From: Dipteronia dyeriana
Lineage: Eukaryota > Streptophyta > Magnoliopsida > Sapindales > Sapindaceae
Direction of reading: 5' to 3'
Assembly: GCA_032871835.1 (NCBI GenBank)
Contig: CM065295.1
Span: forward strand, 87,847,819-87,911,818
DNA length: 64,000 nt
Shown: positions 38,326-50,594 of the stretch, one piece after another
How positions within the stretch are numbered: position 1 is the first letter of the stretch
Layout: every line of letters begins with the position of its first letter
Notes under the pieces: model-generated
What the model saw: only the letters and a program-made list of their open reading frames with translations
The model's database searches: none
Told to the model about the DNA's origin: nothing
Made by a program: the position numbers and the translations under genes

Positions 38326-39340
38326 TGGATAAAAATGAGTCAAAATAAAAATGGGGGTAAAAATATTGAATTGCTCTTAGCTCATGGGTTGAATTGAAAA
38401 ACATGCAAAAATGAGACAATGAAAAGGTGGATGACAGTTTTGAGTTATGGTTATTGACTGACAAGATATTGACTAATCGGAGATTGAAAATATTGATCAC
38501 TTACATCCATTTAATACTTTAATAATACTTGATAGGGGTTATAGGACCACCTTCTTCAAAACCAAGCAAAAACATTTTTTAAAAGCTTCAATCAAGTATT
38601 TTCGCTTCCCCACAATTCCCATTGCATAAACTGATTAATGTAATAATGCTAAGTTAAAATAAGTAGCCCTTTATTTTCATACAAATATTTGTAGTAACTG
38701 TGACAATCAAATTGTACCGTTGTTACAAATAGTATCCAGGATCTTCATAGTTAACAAGTAATTCTAAAACAAAATAAAAGCAATAATTTTTTTTTGAATT
38801 GATCAAATCTTTTATAATCAAAGTAAATTGTTTAAAGTTCAAATTCCGTTTATGATCACCGTATTATAGGTGAAAAATAATATATATTTTTCAATGTTTT
38901 CCAATGTTATTAAAATTATGGGGTTGAAAATTAATCTTCGGTTGTTCGAAGTAAACGGAGCCTTCAGAGGTTCTGATTATTGGGTTAGATATCTCTTATG
39001 TTTATGTAAGTAGGTGTATAATTGATCATTTAATGGTAAGCTTTAAGTTTAGTCCGGTGAAAATGAAAAAGTTACTCTTTAAACAAGGTGAACAAAGGTT
39101 TATATAGGGCATTGCTCTTACATCAAAGGTGTCTTGTCTCCATTCTATTGATCGGTTTTGACAAATATCATTATGTCGATTAATTTACATGTAATACCAC
39201 CGATAACGGGTCAGTGGGTTATGATTTCTAAATACCCGTGAGGGTTGAGACTCCAAATCAATATATGATGGTCATGTGCAACGGTGTTCAAGTTACTTTT
39301 GGTATTTCATAAATTTGTTTAATCGTGATCAATAATATTG
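35760..39340. other. AT-rich intergenic, no gene seen
   Basis: It includes (TA)n at about 37987-38008 and a (GA)n tract at about 38305-38325. A direct repeat of 'tcttgaatttatgcaatagtgtaata' character lies about 50 bp apart (38204 and 38254). The open frame 37384-37635 has no recognisable domain. Confidence 0.45.
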
Positions 39341-39347
39341 TATGGTT

Positions 39348-39514
39348 TCAGTTTTAAATAATCTTTTTCTCTACGAAACAGGTTTAAAAGTACAGTCAAC
39401 GTTAAGGGGGTGATTTATGACATGTGTGGTATCGACTCTTTAGTCATAAATTATTCTTTTAACGCTGACTTTACTTTTAAGTCTGTTTCGTAAGAAGAAG
39501 ATCATTCAAAACCA
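39348..39514. repeat. Long foldback hairpin (arms about 60-75 bp)
   Basis: Arms 39361-39421 and 39443-39502 are inverted complements with roughly one mismatch in six. They share 'acgaaacag', 'ttaaaagta', 'gtca-cgttaa' and 'atttatgac', and weaker pairing extends outward to about 39348/39514. The loop is about 21 nt. A transcript would form one long stem, as in a foldback MITE or a young small-RNA precursor. Confidence 0.65.
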
Positions 39515-39519
39515 AGTAA

Positions 39520-40119
39520 AAAATAGACCCTTTGAAAATATTTATTCTTTAGGATGGTATTATGTATCGTTATCTACTTGTCTTAATGATGAGAATATCT
39601 TTAATCCAAAAAGAAATAATGACGCGAACACCAGTAGCCTAGCACTCCTCTCTGTCATTAAAAAGATTTTTTTTTTTTCCTTCATTGTTATATAGAATCT
39701 CGAATAACATTGCATAATTAAATTATGATAATTTGGTTTAACGATGTACACGTGCGAATTGCTAATTAATTAATTAATTAATTATTATTATTATTATTTT
39801 AAAAAGAATTGTTAATTAATTATTAAAATGTTGTTGACTGGAATCACCTACAGTAGATTAATTATAAAAAAAAAAGATGAAATTGTCCGGTAATAAATCC
39901 TTTACATCTATTTTATGAGATTATGTGTTCGGTTTTCCCTCTTTTAAAAAACATTCAAATTTATGTAATTTTTTTTTTTAAAAAAAGAATCGAATGATAA
40001 AAAAAAAACAGGCCTTTTCAGACCAATAAGTAAAGTTGAAAAATAATTAACCGCTGCAATATGGTGTGAAAAAACTAGGAAATAATAAATTGACCTCTAA
40101 TTTACAAAGACTCTGTTAC
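39520..40119. other. AT-rich intergenic, no gene seen
   Basis: Contains a short TTAA/ATT microsatellite at about 39764-39799 and poly-A/T runs. Confidence 0.4.
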
Positions 40120-40128
40120 GCTCGTTAT

Positions 40129-41332
40129 GCGAAAGTATCATTTCCCCCCTGACTTTTGTTATATTGTTAAGAGGATGACAAAGTTTCATCATATTGGTTG
40201 TTCTTTCCCCTATAAATAAAAAAACGTTAAAAATACCCATTTTGTTACACTTTTCATCCATTTGGGATGTTGACCCTTAAATGGAAAGGGTATTAACGTA
40301 ATTGAACCCAACCAGATCTTAAACAAATAATTAAAAGATTAAAAACAAAAGAAATAATTATACAAATAAAACCCAACCATTTAAACCCAGATCCATGAAC
40401 CCAATCAAGAAACCCCAAATTAAACCTATATCATCAGATCCACCGCCACCAAGCTTTAATAACTATTAATCATGCACCACTCATCCTTATCTTCAATATC
40501 ATCGACCACCACTCATCCATAGCCAACATCTCTTCCTCATCTATTCACCTTCAACCTCACAATCACCAAAATCAAAAATCCTTGTCTGCACCAGATCACG
40601 AAATGGTATGTTATCTCCAATCACTATATTTCTCTCTCGATCTCTCAAATCCCTATCTCTCTATCTCAAATCCCTCTATCTCTCTAATCTATATCTTGAA
40701 TCCCTCTCTATCTCTCTCACGGCGGCTGTGGGGTTTGAGTCGTTGAGAGTGGTTGGCGACGACGGGGAAAATGAATGGTGGCAAGTATGTGGTTGGTTTT
40801 TGGTTTCTGGGCTTGGTTGGTGGGTAGGTGTTGTACTATTAGTGATTTGGTTGGCTGGTTCGATCTTGAGATGATGAGTTGGTTAGATCAGTTTGTTGAC
40901 GATTTATGGGTTTTGTGGCTGAAAACGGTGAATTGGTGGGTGTTTTTTAATAAAAATTGTGTAATTATGTTATTCAATTACATAAATGGATCTGGATTCT
41001 GGCAACATATATACAAATTAAATTATGGTGGATAAGATAAAGATGATGATGACTGCGGGTGGAGAAGAAATGTAATTATGTTGTTTTTTTAATATATTTT
41101 ATATTTAATGAATATTTTAACGGTTAAATGGTAATTTTGTGGTGTAAACTGAAAGATAAAATGGTCATTTGACCTTCAATTTTAACGGTCAAAGCCATAA
41201 ATGGATGGAAAGTGTGACATAATGGGTGTTTTTTACGTTTCTTTATTTTTAGGGGGAAGAACGGTCAATATGACGAACTCTATCCTCGTATTAACAATAT
41301 GATAAAAGTCAGGGGGGAAATGATACTTTCCC
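40129..41332. mobile_element. Mutator-like non-autonomous element (1204 bp, long TIRs)
   Basis: Long inverted repeats of about 160 bp: the left arm from 40129 ('gaaagtatcatttcccccct') and the right arm ending at 41332 pair at roughly 80% identity as judged by eye. The flanking 9-mers gctcgttat and gtatattat match at only 5 of 9, so a target duplication is uncertain. The interior holds a TCTC-rich tract (about 40628-40720), then a GC-richer block with 'ttggcgacgacgggg' and Trp/Gly-rich open frames (40608-41035), but no transposase. The layout is that of a MULE with possibly captured host sequence. Confidence 0.7.
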
Positions 41333-41487
41333 GTATATTATTCATCTTCCAATCAAATCTGTATTTTTATTTTGAAATAATCTTCCAACATAAAAGATCG
41401 GCGTACCTATTAGATACACCTTAAAGTTTTTTCTTAATTAGTGTATGTTATTGCAATGCAACCTACCTACTACTAATCCTACAACTA
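41333..41487. other. Short spacer between two Mutator-like elements
   Basis: About 155 bp of AT-rich sequence with no feature recognised. Confidence 0.4.
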
Positions 41488-41496
41488 ATTTAAAAA

Positions 41497-42839
41497 GGGA
41501 TATTGTTATTTTCCTCCCTCGATAATGGCCAAAATCCACACTCTAATTTCAGTTAATAGTCAAAATACACCCTACCGGTACTATTTTGTTAATTATTTTT
41601 ATTTTTCTATTAAGTTAGTAAGGGGGTATTAAATAAGAAAATTATAATATATCTCTTCCTAAAAAAAAAATCTTTCTCTCACACCCCACTCGTCACCGAT
41701 CTCCCTATTTCTCTCTTAAAAAATTAAAAACAAAATTGGGAAATCAATCTCTCTCACAATCCATCTCTCTCCCTCTCTTTTTTTTCTTTGATTTTTTTTT
41801 TTTTTTTTTTGGGAAATCAATACCTCTCTCTCACTCAATTTAATCTCTCTCAAACATTCAATCATCGTCCCCACCATCATCTCCACCCATTCAATCATTT
41901 TCCCCATCATCACTCTCTCGGTCTCCTTCGAGTCGAGATCAATGCTTAATCTCCTACTCCATGCCGCTCGATCTCCTCTCGCCCCCGAGTCCCTTCTCTT
42001 TCTCTCCCCCCTTATTCTTCTTCCCATCTCACTTCATGAGGTAGTGGTGATTGTGGTGAATGGATTTCTTTTTGGGTTTGAGTTTGGGGTGGTTGCTGAC
42101 GCGCCGACGATGGGAGAGCTGATCTCCTCCATTGATCAGTTGACGAGGGTGGTTAGGTGCTTTCGGTTGTTGGGTTGCTGGTTGGATTTGAGTGTTGATT
42201 TTTTTTACTTTTAATTTGATTTTGTTAAAAAAACTAAAAAAAAAACTGGTTGTTACTTTGATTTTGGTTTTAATTAGTTAGACATTTTTTTTCAACTACT
42301 TAATTTTTATTATTGAATGGAGTTGTAGATTGGGAATTGGATGGATTTAATTTTGTTTTTATTTTTTTATGGTGAGGTATCAGTTCGTGGGTTTCTATTT
42401 CTTGTTGGTGTAATTGTGTTGGTGTTGTTTTTTTTTTCTTGTTGGCGTTGGTCTATAGGAGTTGGGTGATGATTGATGAGGTTTTTGGGTTTCAGAAACT
42501 ATCTTCTTGGTTTTAGAAATTGGGTTTCTGGGTTTCATGATGAAAATGATGAATTTGTTTTGTTTTTGTTTTTCTTTATTATCTCCATCGTCCATCTATG
42601 ATATCGATAACAAAGATAAATTTTGGTGATGATTTGATGACATAATATTGATTTTTTCTTTTTTAAAAAATAAAACCGAAAAAGAGAGGTAGAAGGGTGT
42701 AAGAGTATTTTTGTTAAAAAAGTCAACATAAACTAATGGAAGTTAACGGAAGGTGAAAAATGGTCTTTACTCAAATTAGTTCAAATTAGAGGGTCAAAAA
42801 TGACTAATACTTTATAAGGGTGAAAAATAATAATATCCC
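41497..42839. mobile_element. Mutator-like non-autonomous element (1343 bp) with perfect TSD
   Basis: Begins GGGATATTGTTATTTT and ends AATAATAATATCCC. The terminal inverted repeats extend inward about 150 bp with divergence. A perfect 9-bp direct repeat, atttaaaaa, flanks it (41488-41496 and 42840-42848), the duplication length of Mutator-like elements. Inside are a TCTC-rich tract (about 41670-41935) followed by GC-richer sequence (41940-42200), then T-rich sequence. The 90-residue open frame at 41942-42214 could be a captured gene fragment but has no domain I recognise. Confidence 0.82.
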
Positions 42840-42848
42840 ATTTAAAAA

Positions 42849-43600
42849 TGAACAAAGAAAAGAAAATGATTTTTTTTTAAAATAGAATAATATAGAAATC
42901 CCAAGAGTTGATAATATTTGAATATATGTATTTGGTGAACTTTTTCAAGGCAATTCCCGAGTCTGTGCTTGGTCAACAAACTCCGTATAGAGACCAGACC
43001 AGACCAGAAGAAAAATATATATACTAATATACAATTCATTAAATTCCTAGGCTGCCCTTTCATGTCCACATTCTCAATAAAACCACATGAACAACAAGTC
43101 ACAAATGGAAAATCCCAATTTAATGTTTTATGTGACAAATAAAAAATATAGAAAATAGATATATATTATTATAATATGTATTTTTTTTTTTAAAAAAAGT
43201 GAAGAAACAGACAAGAGAAACTCTTCCCCACCAAAAGTCCCACAACAACACAAAAGAGAAATCAAAAATCAAACTGATACCAAAACTCAAACCTTTTTAA
43301 TGCGCGTGACCTTCACTCTCCAATCACAGGCCTGTGACAACTAATGTCACCTTCCTTGTTTTCGTACGTGGGACTCTGTGGTAGCAGTTTTCATCGTCCC
43401 GGCTTTTACACATGTTCCCCACGCGCACATAAGTGGAGCGTGTTTCTTAACTCCTTTGAACTCTCGAACGCCACTGCTCTCGAACACTATTGTTTCCTTC
43501 TCACCCATTCTCTCTCTCTATCTGAAAAAATTTCCTTCAAAGAAGCTAAAAAGACCCATCAGTGAAACACAAAACCACACCCCACCAAATAAAGGGCAAT
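42849..43600. other. Spacer and upstream region of the hAT-derived gene
   Basis: AT-rich up to about 43200, then more balanced composition with 'ctctctctctatctg' near 43512. Open frames here have no recognisable domain. Confidence 0.4.
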
Positions 43601-43609
43601 TATTTATTG

Positions 43610-43618
43610 TATAAATAG
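43610..43618 (+). promoter_or_regulatory. TATA box of the hAT-derived gene
   Basis: TATAAATAG lies about 120-130 nt before the chosen start codon, which predicts transcription from about 43640-43650 and a short unspliced leader. An ATG at 43640 opens a 12-codon upstream frame ending at 43678. Whether it is transcribed depends on the exact start. Confidence 0.6.
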
Positions 43619-43738
43619 ATCATGGAAATCCGCCGGAAAATGAAATTCCGGGCAAATGCCACCTCAACTCCACCGTGAGGTTAAAAGGTGAACGAAAAAT
43701 CAAGAAAGCAACACGAGTTAGGAGTGGAGTTGGCAGCA

Positions 43739-46108
43739 ATGACAAGCACGAACAACAACAGCGGACAGACAGCGGGAGTGGAATCGGTGTCGTCGGATGA
43801 GATGACAGCGAAAGCAGTGCACAAGAGATACGAAGGTCTGGTTATGGTTCGAACAAAAGCTATAAAAGGGAAAGGAGCCTGGTACTGGGCTCATTTAGAA
43901 CCCATGTTGATTCAAAACACAGACACTGGTCTTCCAAAAGCAGTCAAGCTCAGGTGTTCCTTATGCGATGCCGTTTTCTCCGCTTCAAACCCGTCTCGTA
44001 CGGCCTCCGAGCATCTTAAACGCGGCACGTGTCCTAACTTCAATTCTCTGCCTAAACCCATTTCATCAATCTCTCCATCACCAAACCTCGCTTCACCGTC
44101 ACCGTCACCGTCGACGACGACGACGACGACCCATCATCATCATCATCATAACCGTAAACGTAGTAGCTCATCCTCTGCTTTCGATATAGCTACTAAAACC
44201 GGCGTTGGTGCTGCTGTCGGTTCATCTTCGTCGTCGTTTCAAGCAGCGACGCCACTTACTATAGTGGATCCGTCGAGATTTCAAGAAGTGGCAGGTACAG
44301 TCGTTACAGCGAATGTTCCGGGTTCGTATTTGACACAACAGCATTTGGTTTTGTCTGGTGGGAAAGAAGACTTAGCTCCTCTGGCTATGTTAGAAGACAG
44401 TGTTAAGAGGTTGAAGAGTCCTAAGATGTCTCCTGGACCGGCTTTGAGTAAGAACCAGATTGATTGTGCTTTTGAATTTCTCTCTGATTGGGTCTATGAG
44501 TCTTGTGGGTCTGTTTCCTTTTCAAGTCTCGAGCATCCAAAGTTTAGAGCTTTTCTAAATCAAGTTGGGTTACCGGGGTTTTCAAGAAGAGACTTCATTG
44601 GACCAAGATTGGATTCCAAGTTTGAAGAAGTGAAAGCTGAGTCAGAGGAGAAGATTAGAGATGCTATGTTTTATCAAATATCGTCGGATGGTTGGAAAGT
44701 GAAGGGTTTTGGTGAAGATAAATTGGTCAGTTTGACTGTAAATTTGCCAAATGGTACTAGTTTGTATAGAAGGGCAGTGTTTGTTAGTGGCTCTGTTCCT
44801 TCCAAGTATGCAGAAGAGGTTTTGTGGGAGACAATAACTGGCATTTGTGGGAATGCTGTGCAACAATGTGTAGGGATAGTTGCAGACAAGTTCAAAACCA
44901 AGGCACTACGGAATTTGGAAAATCAGCATCATTGGATGGTTAATCTTTCTTGTCAGTTCCAAGGGTTCACTAGTTTGATCAAGGACTTCAACAAGGAGCT
45001 TCCTTTGTTCAGGACTGTTGCTGATAATTGCTTCAAGTTGGCAAATTTCGTCAACAACACGACTCAAATACGAAGTAGCTTTAATAAGCATCAGTTGCAA
45101 GAGAATGGGCATAGTGGGTTGTTGAGGGTTCCTAATTTGAAAGATTATCATGACAAGTTGAATAATTTTGGACCTTTATGTACTTTGCTAGAGGATATAT
45201 TGAACTCAGCTCGTGTACTTCAGTTAGTTTCATTAGACGAATCGTTCAAGATGGTGTCGATGGAGGATCCAGTTGCTAGAGAAGTCGCGGAGATGATCCG
45301 CGAGGTGGGGTTCTGGAATGAATTGGAAGCTGTTCACACTTTGGTTAAATTGATCAAAGAAATGGCTCAAGATATTGAGACAGAAAAGCCACTAGTTGGA
45401 CATTGCCTACCACTTTGGGATGAGCTTCGATCAAAAGTGAAAGATTGGTGTTCGAAATTCAACATCGTAGAAGGACCAGTTGAGAAAGTGATTGAAAGGC
45501 GATTCAAGAAAAATTATCACCCAGCTTGGGCTGCTGCTTTCATACTTGATCCACTTTATTTGATTAGGGACACTAGTGGGAAATTCCTCCCACCTTTCAA
45601 ATGCTTAACACCTGAGCAAGAGAAAGATGTTGACAAGCTAATTACGCGTCTTGTTTCAAGGGAGGAAGCTCATATTGCACTAATGGAACTCATGAAATGG
45701 AGAACAGAAGGGCTCGATCCCGTGTATGCTCGAGCGGTCCAAATGAAAGACAGAGACCCCATTACAGGAAAAATGAGAATTGCCAATCCTCAAAGTAGTA
45801 GGCTTGTTTGGGAAACCTATCTTACCGAATTCAAGTCATTAGGGAAAGTTGCAGTCAGGCTTATTTTTCTAAATGCAACTTCATGTGGTTTCAAATGCAG
45901 TTGGTCTTTGTTGAGATGGGTTTGTGCTCATGGACAATCAAGAGTGGGCATGGAGAGAGCTCAGAAGTTGATATTCATTGCTGCTCATTCGAAGCTTGAG
46001 AGACGCGACTTTTCCAGCGATGAAGACAAGGATGCAGAGCTTTTTGCTTCGGCAAATGGTGAGGATGATGTGCTAAATGAGGTCTTTGTTGATACATCCC
46101 CAGTGTAA
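43739..46108 (+). CDS. hAT-transposase-derived BED-finger protein (At1g12380/At1g62870 type)
   Basis: An intact single-exon gene for 789 residues, recognised as an orthologue-like match to Arabidopsis At1g12380 and At1g62870, host genes derived from a hAT transposase. A BED-like zinc finger is visible: C73-x2-C76-x15-H92-x5-C98 within 'RCSLCDAVFSASNPSRTASE'. It follows the conserved 'KRYEGLVMVRTKAIKGKGAW' block. Then come Ser/Pro-, Thr- and His-rich linkers (six His near 135-140), a basic NRKR, and the DUF659/hAT-like body with a C-terminal region comparable to the hAT dimerisation part, ending in an acidic tail. No terminal inverted repeats flank it and the frame is clean over 2.4 kb, which supports selection as a host gene. 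A nuclear DNA-binding role is inferred; the actual function is unknown to me. The first in-frame ATG (43739) was chosen; the open frame reaches further upstream only through a GTG codon. Confidence 0.9.
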   Translation: MTSTNNNSGQTAGVESVSSDEMTAKAVHKRYEGLVMVRTKAIKGKGAWYWAHLEPMLIQNTDTGLPKAVKLRCSLCDAVFSASNPSRTASEHLKRGTCPNFNSLPKPISSISPSPNLASPSPSPSTTTTTTHHHHHHNRKRSSSSSAFDIATKTGVGAAVGSSSSSFQAATPLTIVDPSRFQEVAGTVVTANVPGSYLTQQHLVLSGGKEDLAPLAMLEDSVKRLKSPKMSPGPALSKNQIDCAFEFLSDWVYESCGSVSFSSLEHPKFRAFLNQVGLPGFSRRDFIGPRLDSKFEEVKAESEEKIRDAMFYQISSDGWKVKGFGEDKLVSLTVNLPNGTSLYRRAVFVSGSVPSKYAEEVLWETITGICGNAVQQCVGIVADKFKTKALRNLENQHHWMVNLSCQFQGFTSLIKDFNKELPLFRTVADNCFKLANFVNNTTQIRSSFNKHQLQENGHSGLLRVPNLKDYHDKLNNFGPLCTLLEDILNSARVLQLVSLDESFKMVSMEDPVAREVAEMIREVGFWNELEAVHTLVKLIKEMAQDIETEKPLVGHCLPLWDELRSKVKDWCSKFNIVEGPVEKVIERRFKKNYHPAWAAAFILDPLYLIRDTSGKFLPPFKCLTPEQEKDVDKLITRLVSREEAHIALMELMKWRTEGLDPVYARAVQMKDRDPITGKMRIANPQSSRLVWETYLTEFKSLGKVAVRLIFLNATSCGFKCSWSLLRWVCAHGQSRVGMERAQKLIFIAAHSKLERRDFSSDEDKDAELFASANGEDDVLNEVFVDTSPV

Positions 46109-46924
46109 CATTTTTTGTTTTTGCTCCTACTCATTTAGAAATTTTAAACTTGTAGGAAATATTTGAATTCTTTTCACTATTTTTTCTTCTTCTTTCTTCA
46201 TTTTGTTCTTGTTTACTTACTCTTTAGAAGATATTGGGGATCATCACACGAGAAATTTACCCATCTTTGATCCTAGCATTGTTTTTTTTTTTTTGGAGCT
46301 TCTGGGTTTGCAGAAAGGAAAAATGTTCTTGTTTGTAATTAAGATAGAAAATGCTGCATTAACAGAATTTACAGAACAGGAAGAACATTGTGAAATCTTT
46401 TCTTTCTAAAAGTAATTTCCATAAATAATATAGTATTTATAATGGGGAAAGTTTTATGATTTCTCCTTCGGGTTTCACTTTCAGATTATATATGTATATA
46501 TATAACATATCCATTTATCTTCCGCAGAATTATTGATATATTCTGTTAGTTTGTGTTCTAGCTTCTATGCAATATTATTCTGTGCAAGATAATTTGTCTT
46601 GTAAGTTGTAATTTAACTGCTAATCCATCTCTAAGTGTCAATCTCAAATTCTGTGTAACTTCAACACAACTGATCAACTTTTGAAACTGATGCAATTCTG
46701 CGATATCAATAGTCTTTTTCTAATGGAGAACAATGTCTCCTGGATTTTTCCTTTTGAGCTATAATTTGGGTGTCTTGTTTGGCCTTTATATTCTCAACTG
46801 CTAAAGTTAGATGTAGTTTCCAAATAAATATAGTTTCTACACCATACCAGAACTGGTAATTTTTTATCAACTTTACTGTATTCAAAAATAGTTAATGTGT
46901 TCTTAAGATGGCCTACTAAATGAA

Positions 46925-46955
<31 letters not shown>

Positions 46956-49900
46956 TTGACCTCCATGATCAAATAGAATATGTTGGAGCATATATATATG
47001 ATTAAACAACAATTTAGGTGTGGTGTGGATGATGATAAATAAAAATCAATTATTGTTGGTTGAGTTGAAGAACTTAGCTATATAGCTGAAGATAATTATT
47101 CTATTCAGTCTTTTTTTTTTTGGTGACAGAAGGAAACGACAACGAAATTGTTGGAATGGAGAGGCCACCATAACATGGTTAGTTGTTAAGTATTGTTGGA
47201 TTGGAGCCATGATTAAAGAGAGAAGCTAGCTAGCTTTGTAAAAAGGATCCGAGGACTACTTGTAAAAAAATATCCACGGCCAACGACCAGGTGTCGATTT
47301 GCTAGTGGCCAGAGGGAGATTGATCGGAGGAGCCTATTGGGTGGATGTCAAGACAATGTTTGATGTGGGTCAGCAACAACCTTGGAAGGATTGAGACCTA
47401 AAAAAGACTTTTTTTTTTTTTTTTTTTCTAGCTAAGCAGCATTTTTATTATTGAAATATTACAATAAATCGAGATTTTCGGGTGGCGGTAGATTCAAATC
47501 TACAATCTCATAATACAGTTATAAGGGATGAACCGTCGAGAATCACTATGAACCGTCGAGAATCACTTCTACTTACCGTATCTTTCTCAATGGATAGCTG
47601 ATTCCTGATGCTGGTTTTTTTTAAAAAAAAAACAAATGTAATTGAGTTGAAGGGTGGAGCCCTCCTAGGTCCTACTATGGAAGAAGTGGGAGTCATTGTC
47701 AAAGCTTTGGTTGAGATAATATCAAAGTGTTTTTGGCCATCAAATCATCTTTTGTTGTGGTAACTTCTCATTTAAACATTCCAAAGCCTCGTGACGTTCA
47801 TGCAGAGTCATATATTGGGTTGATATATGCTATGCTATATTGCTATGCCCCCCATGATTGCAAGAAAGCTCTCGAGAGGTCCCCAAAGCAAAGGAACTCT
47901 TGTCGGCTTCAAGCACCACACTAGATTCTTCAAAACCATATCCCACCTGCAACAACAACAACAACAAATTTCATGCAAGTTCTACAAATTCAATAGATTT
48001 GTTTATGTTTATACAACTATATAATTTATATGAAGCTTTGTTGTAATGTGTATGTTCCAGAATATTAATAAAATTAATCCCTATAAAATTTGTTAGTTTG
48101 TTTTGAATCATCATCTCTGTGGACTGTGTGTGGGTGTGGGACTGTTGGCCTCTCCCAATTAGAATTTATTCACTTAAAATAGCTCTGAATATTAGCTGTT
48201 TGACACTAAAGGAATCGAAACATTGAACAAGCATAACTTTTTTTAGTTGTTTGTGGGACTTGTTTCCTATTAATTTCTGTTGACTTCATCTAACCGTAAA
48301 AGTAGGGTTTGTTGGTTTGAAAATATAATTATAATAAATAAAAAATCACCACAAAATGTATTTTTATCCGGTAGTTGCACCATAGGTTGTATTAAAAAAA
48401 CAAAAAAAAAAAAAACTCAATTTTAATGTGGTGTTAATGAGTATCCTAAATTTTTGCATGGTTGGTGCTTGGTAATTTTTCTTCAACATTTATGACACCA
48501 CTTTTAGTGCTGAATTCTAACTACAACCTTTATTTTACTTTAATTTTGCCACTCTATGTATAGTACTACAAATTAATGGTCTCCACTGCAATGGGAAACA
48601 CATATTTATATATGTATACAAGTATTGATTTTGTCCACAGAATTGCAAGGACTTTTACAGAATATTTGATTTTCATTGGTAAATTGTGCAAGTGCAAATT
48701 TAATAGACACCCATTATTATATCTTTTACATGTTTTTCATCAGTTTTTTTCTCATCAAATAAAAGCTGGAAAATGACTTACAAGAAGCCATCTAAAAATA
48801 GGCTGGTCATCAACCATCCATGCATACACTTATACACTTGAAGGCTGAAGCAGTCCAATTATGGAAAAGAAATCACTGTTAAAAAATTTGCATCTTTTTC
48901 TGGCAACTTAAATAAGTGTTGTACAACGCAAATCACTTAAAAGCAAATTGAAAACTTTACACTTTGTGCTGGTGTTGGTGTTGGTTTTGATTTGAGAGAC
49001 CCACTCCTCTATCCACAGTAAAAAAGTGAAAAATGGAGTAGTCTTTTTTTAACTTTTTGGTTGAGTAAAAAAGTGAGAGTATAATCTTTTGTTTTTGGTG
49101 TTGTAATTACAGGGTTAGTGGAGATACAGAAATTGTTGTCGGCAAGGTTCACAATTCACAAACATGAAACAACGACTGCTCACCAACTAAGCTCTTTATT
49201 TTCTTTCTCTCTCTCTCTTGTTTAAGCTTTTTACAATGTATTGTATGCTTCACTCCACTCATTTTTTTTTGGTGGGTTAAAGGGAAAAAGAAATATAATG
49301 ATTAGTACAGGACGACACTCTCTTTATACAAGAATCTTTCCCTCTTTTAATGCACCTCATTATTTCCTCCCATTCTTTGAATTATGAGAAAAAAGAACCA
49401 AATTATGTCTACACCAATGTTATTTTTGGATAAAATTTTCTGCCCAAGGGTTATACTCTCAGCCATTGAAAGAGAGAAAAAATCATGGAAATGTATGAAA
49501 ACTGAGATATATAATTAATACATAGCGTATTTGTCAACTTTTCAGTGACAAAGTATACCACTCACTCACTCAATAAATGTATTCGGTGTATAGAAGATTT
49601 TCTCGTATTTTCAATTAATATCATTTTTTTTTCTTGGTTTTAAATCAACTATACAAATTTCAGCACATGGAATTGCAAAATCCTCACCCAAGGTTTGAAC
49701 ATTTTTAAAATATAACCCTTTAATTTCGGATTTAGATAAAAACTCTGTTCACATTAAGGTTTTGGGTACACAGTCAATAGATTTTTAACAAAAAATCAAG
49801 ATGACAAGGTTTATTGTCTTTTTCGTAGGCTATCGTATGATTTCAATCTAAATTTGAGACTGGTGACTTGTAAATCGCCTACTAAACAGAACTAGAAAAA

Positions 49901-50580
49901 TAAGATTTACGCTTTGGAGTAATAATGACAATACAAAATAAAAACAAATACATAAAAAAAAATCAACTGATGTTTTTTTTATTAGAATGGTAAATATCCT
50001 CTAACTTAGTAACTTTTGGTCAAATATCAAATCAACCCCTTTAGTTTGAACAATTAGTACCATACTATTAATTGAATTTATTTAAATCAAATGAAATATG
50101 ATTATTAGAGAGCTTTTCCCTGTAATTTAACAAAAAACATAATGAAAAAAAAAACCTATATTAAAAATGTATTAGAAAATAAAAAAAATATTTTAATAAA
50201 AAAATTATATTTAAAATTATACAATAACAAAGCAATAAAATCATTAAACAAATTTAAAAGAATATATTTTAAAATATAAAAACATATGGAAAGATTTTCA
50301 AAGACACATATCATCTTGATAATATGTATGTCTTCTCCATAATTTTTGTTCCTATATTAACTATTATTTGGTTTTTATTCTTAATTTTTTAATTTTATAA
50401 ATTTTATTTTAAATTTTTATTTACGATATAAAAATTATTATTTTAAGATTTTTTAAAACTATTTGTATTTTTTATTATATTTCCTTTTTTGTTATCCAGC
50501 TTATTTAAATTAAATTTAAAAAAATTATTATTTGTATTTTTTATTATCTTTTCTTTTTTGTTATCCGATTTATTTAAATG
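46109..50580. other. Intergenic, no gene seen
   Basis: The first 300 bases or so are probably the 3' untranslated region of the preceding gene ('ataaataatatag' near 46425). Poly-T runs lie at 46927-46949 and 47410-47427. A 20-bp tandem doublet 'atgaaccgtcgagaatcact' lies at about 47527-47566, next to a box B-like GATTTGAATCT on the minus strand (about 47491-47501), possibly a SINE remnant. The rest is AT-rich; short open frames at 47727-48046 and 48576-48776 lack domains. Confidence 0.45.
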
Positions 50581-50594
50581 ATTTAAATTGTCAT

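Noticed and set aside
43688..43738. An earlier start for the hAT-derived protein
   Set aside because: The extra 17 codons begin with GTG, not ATG. The first in-frame ATG is 43739 and it lies at a normal distance from the TATA box.
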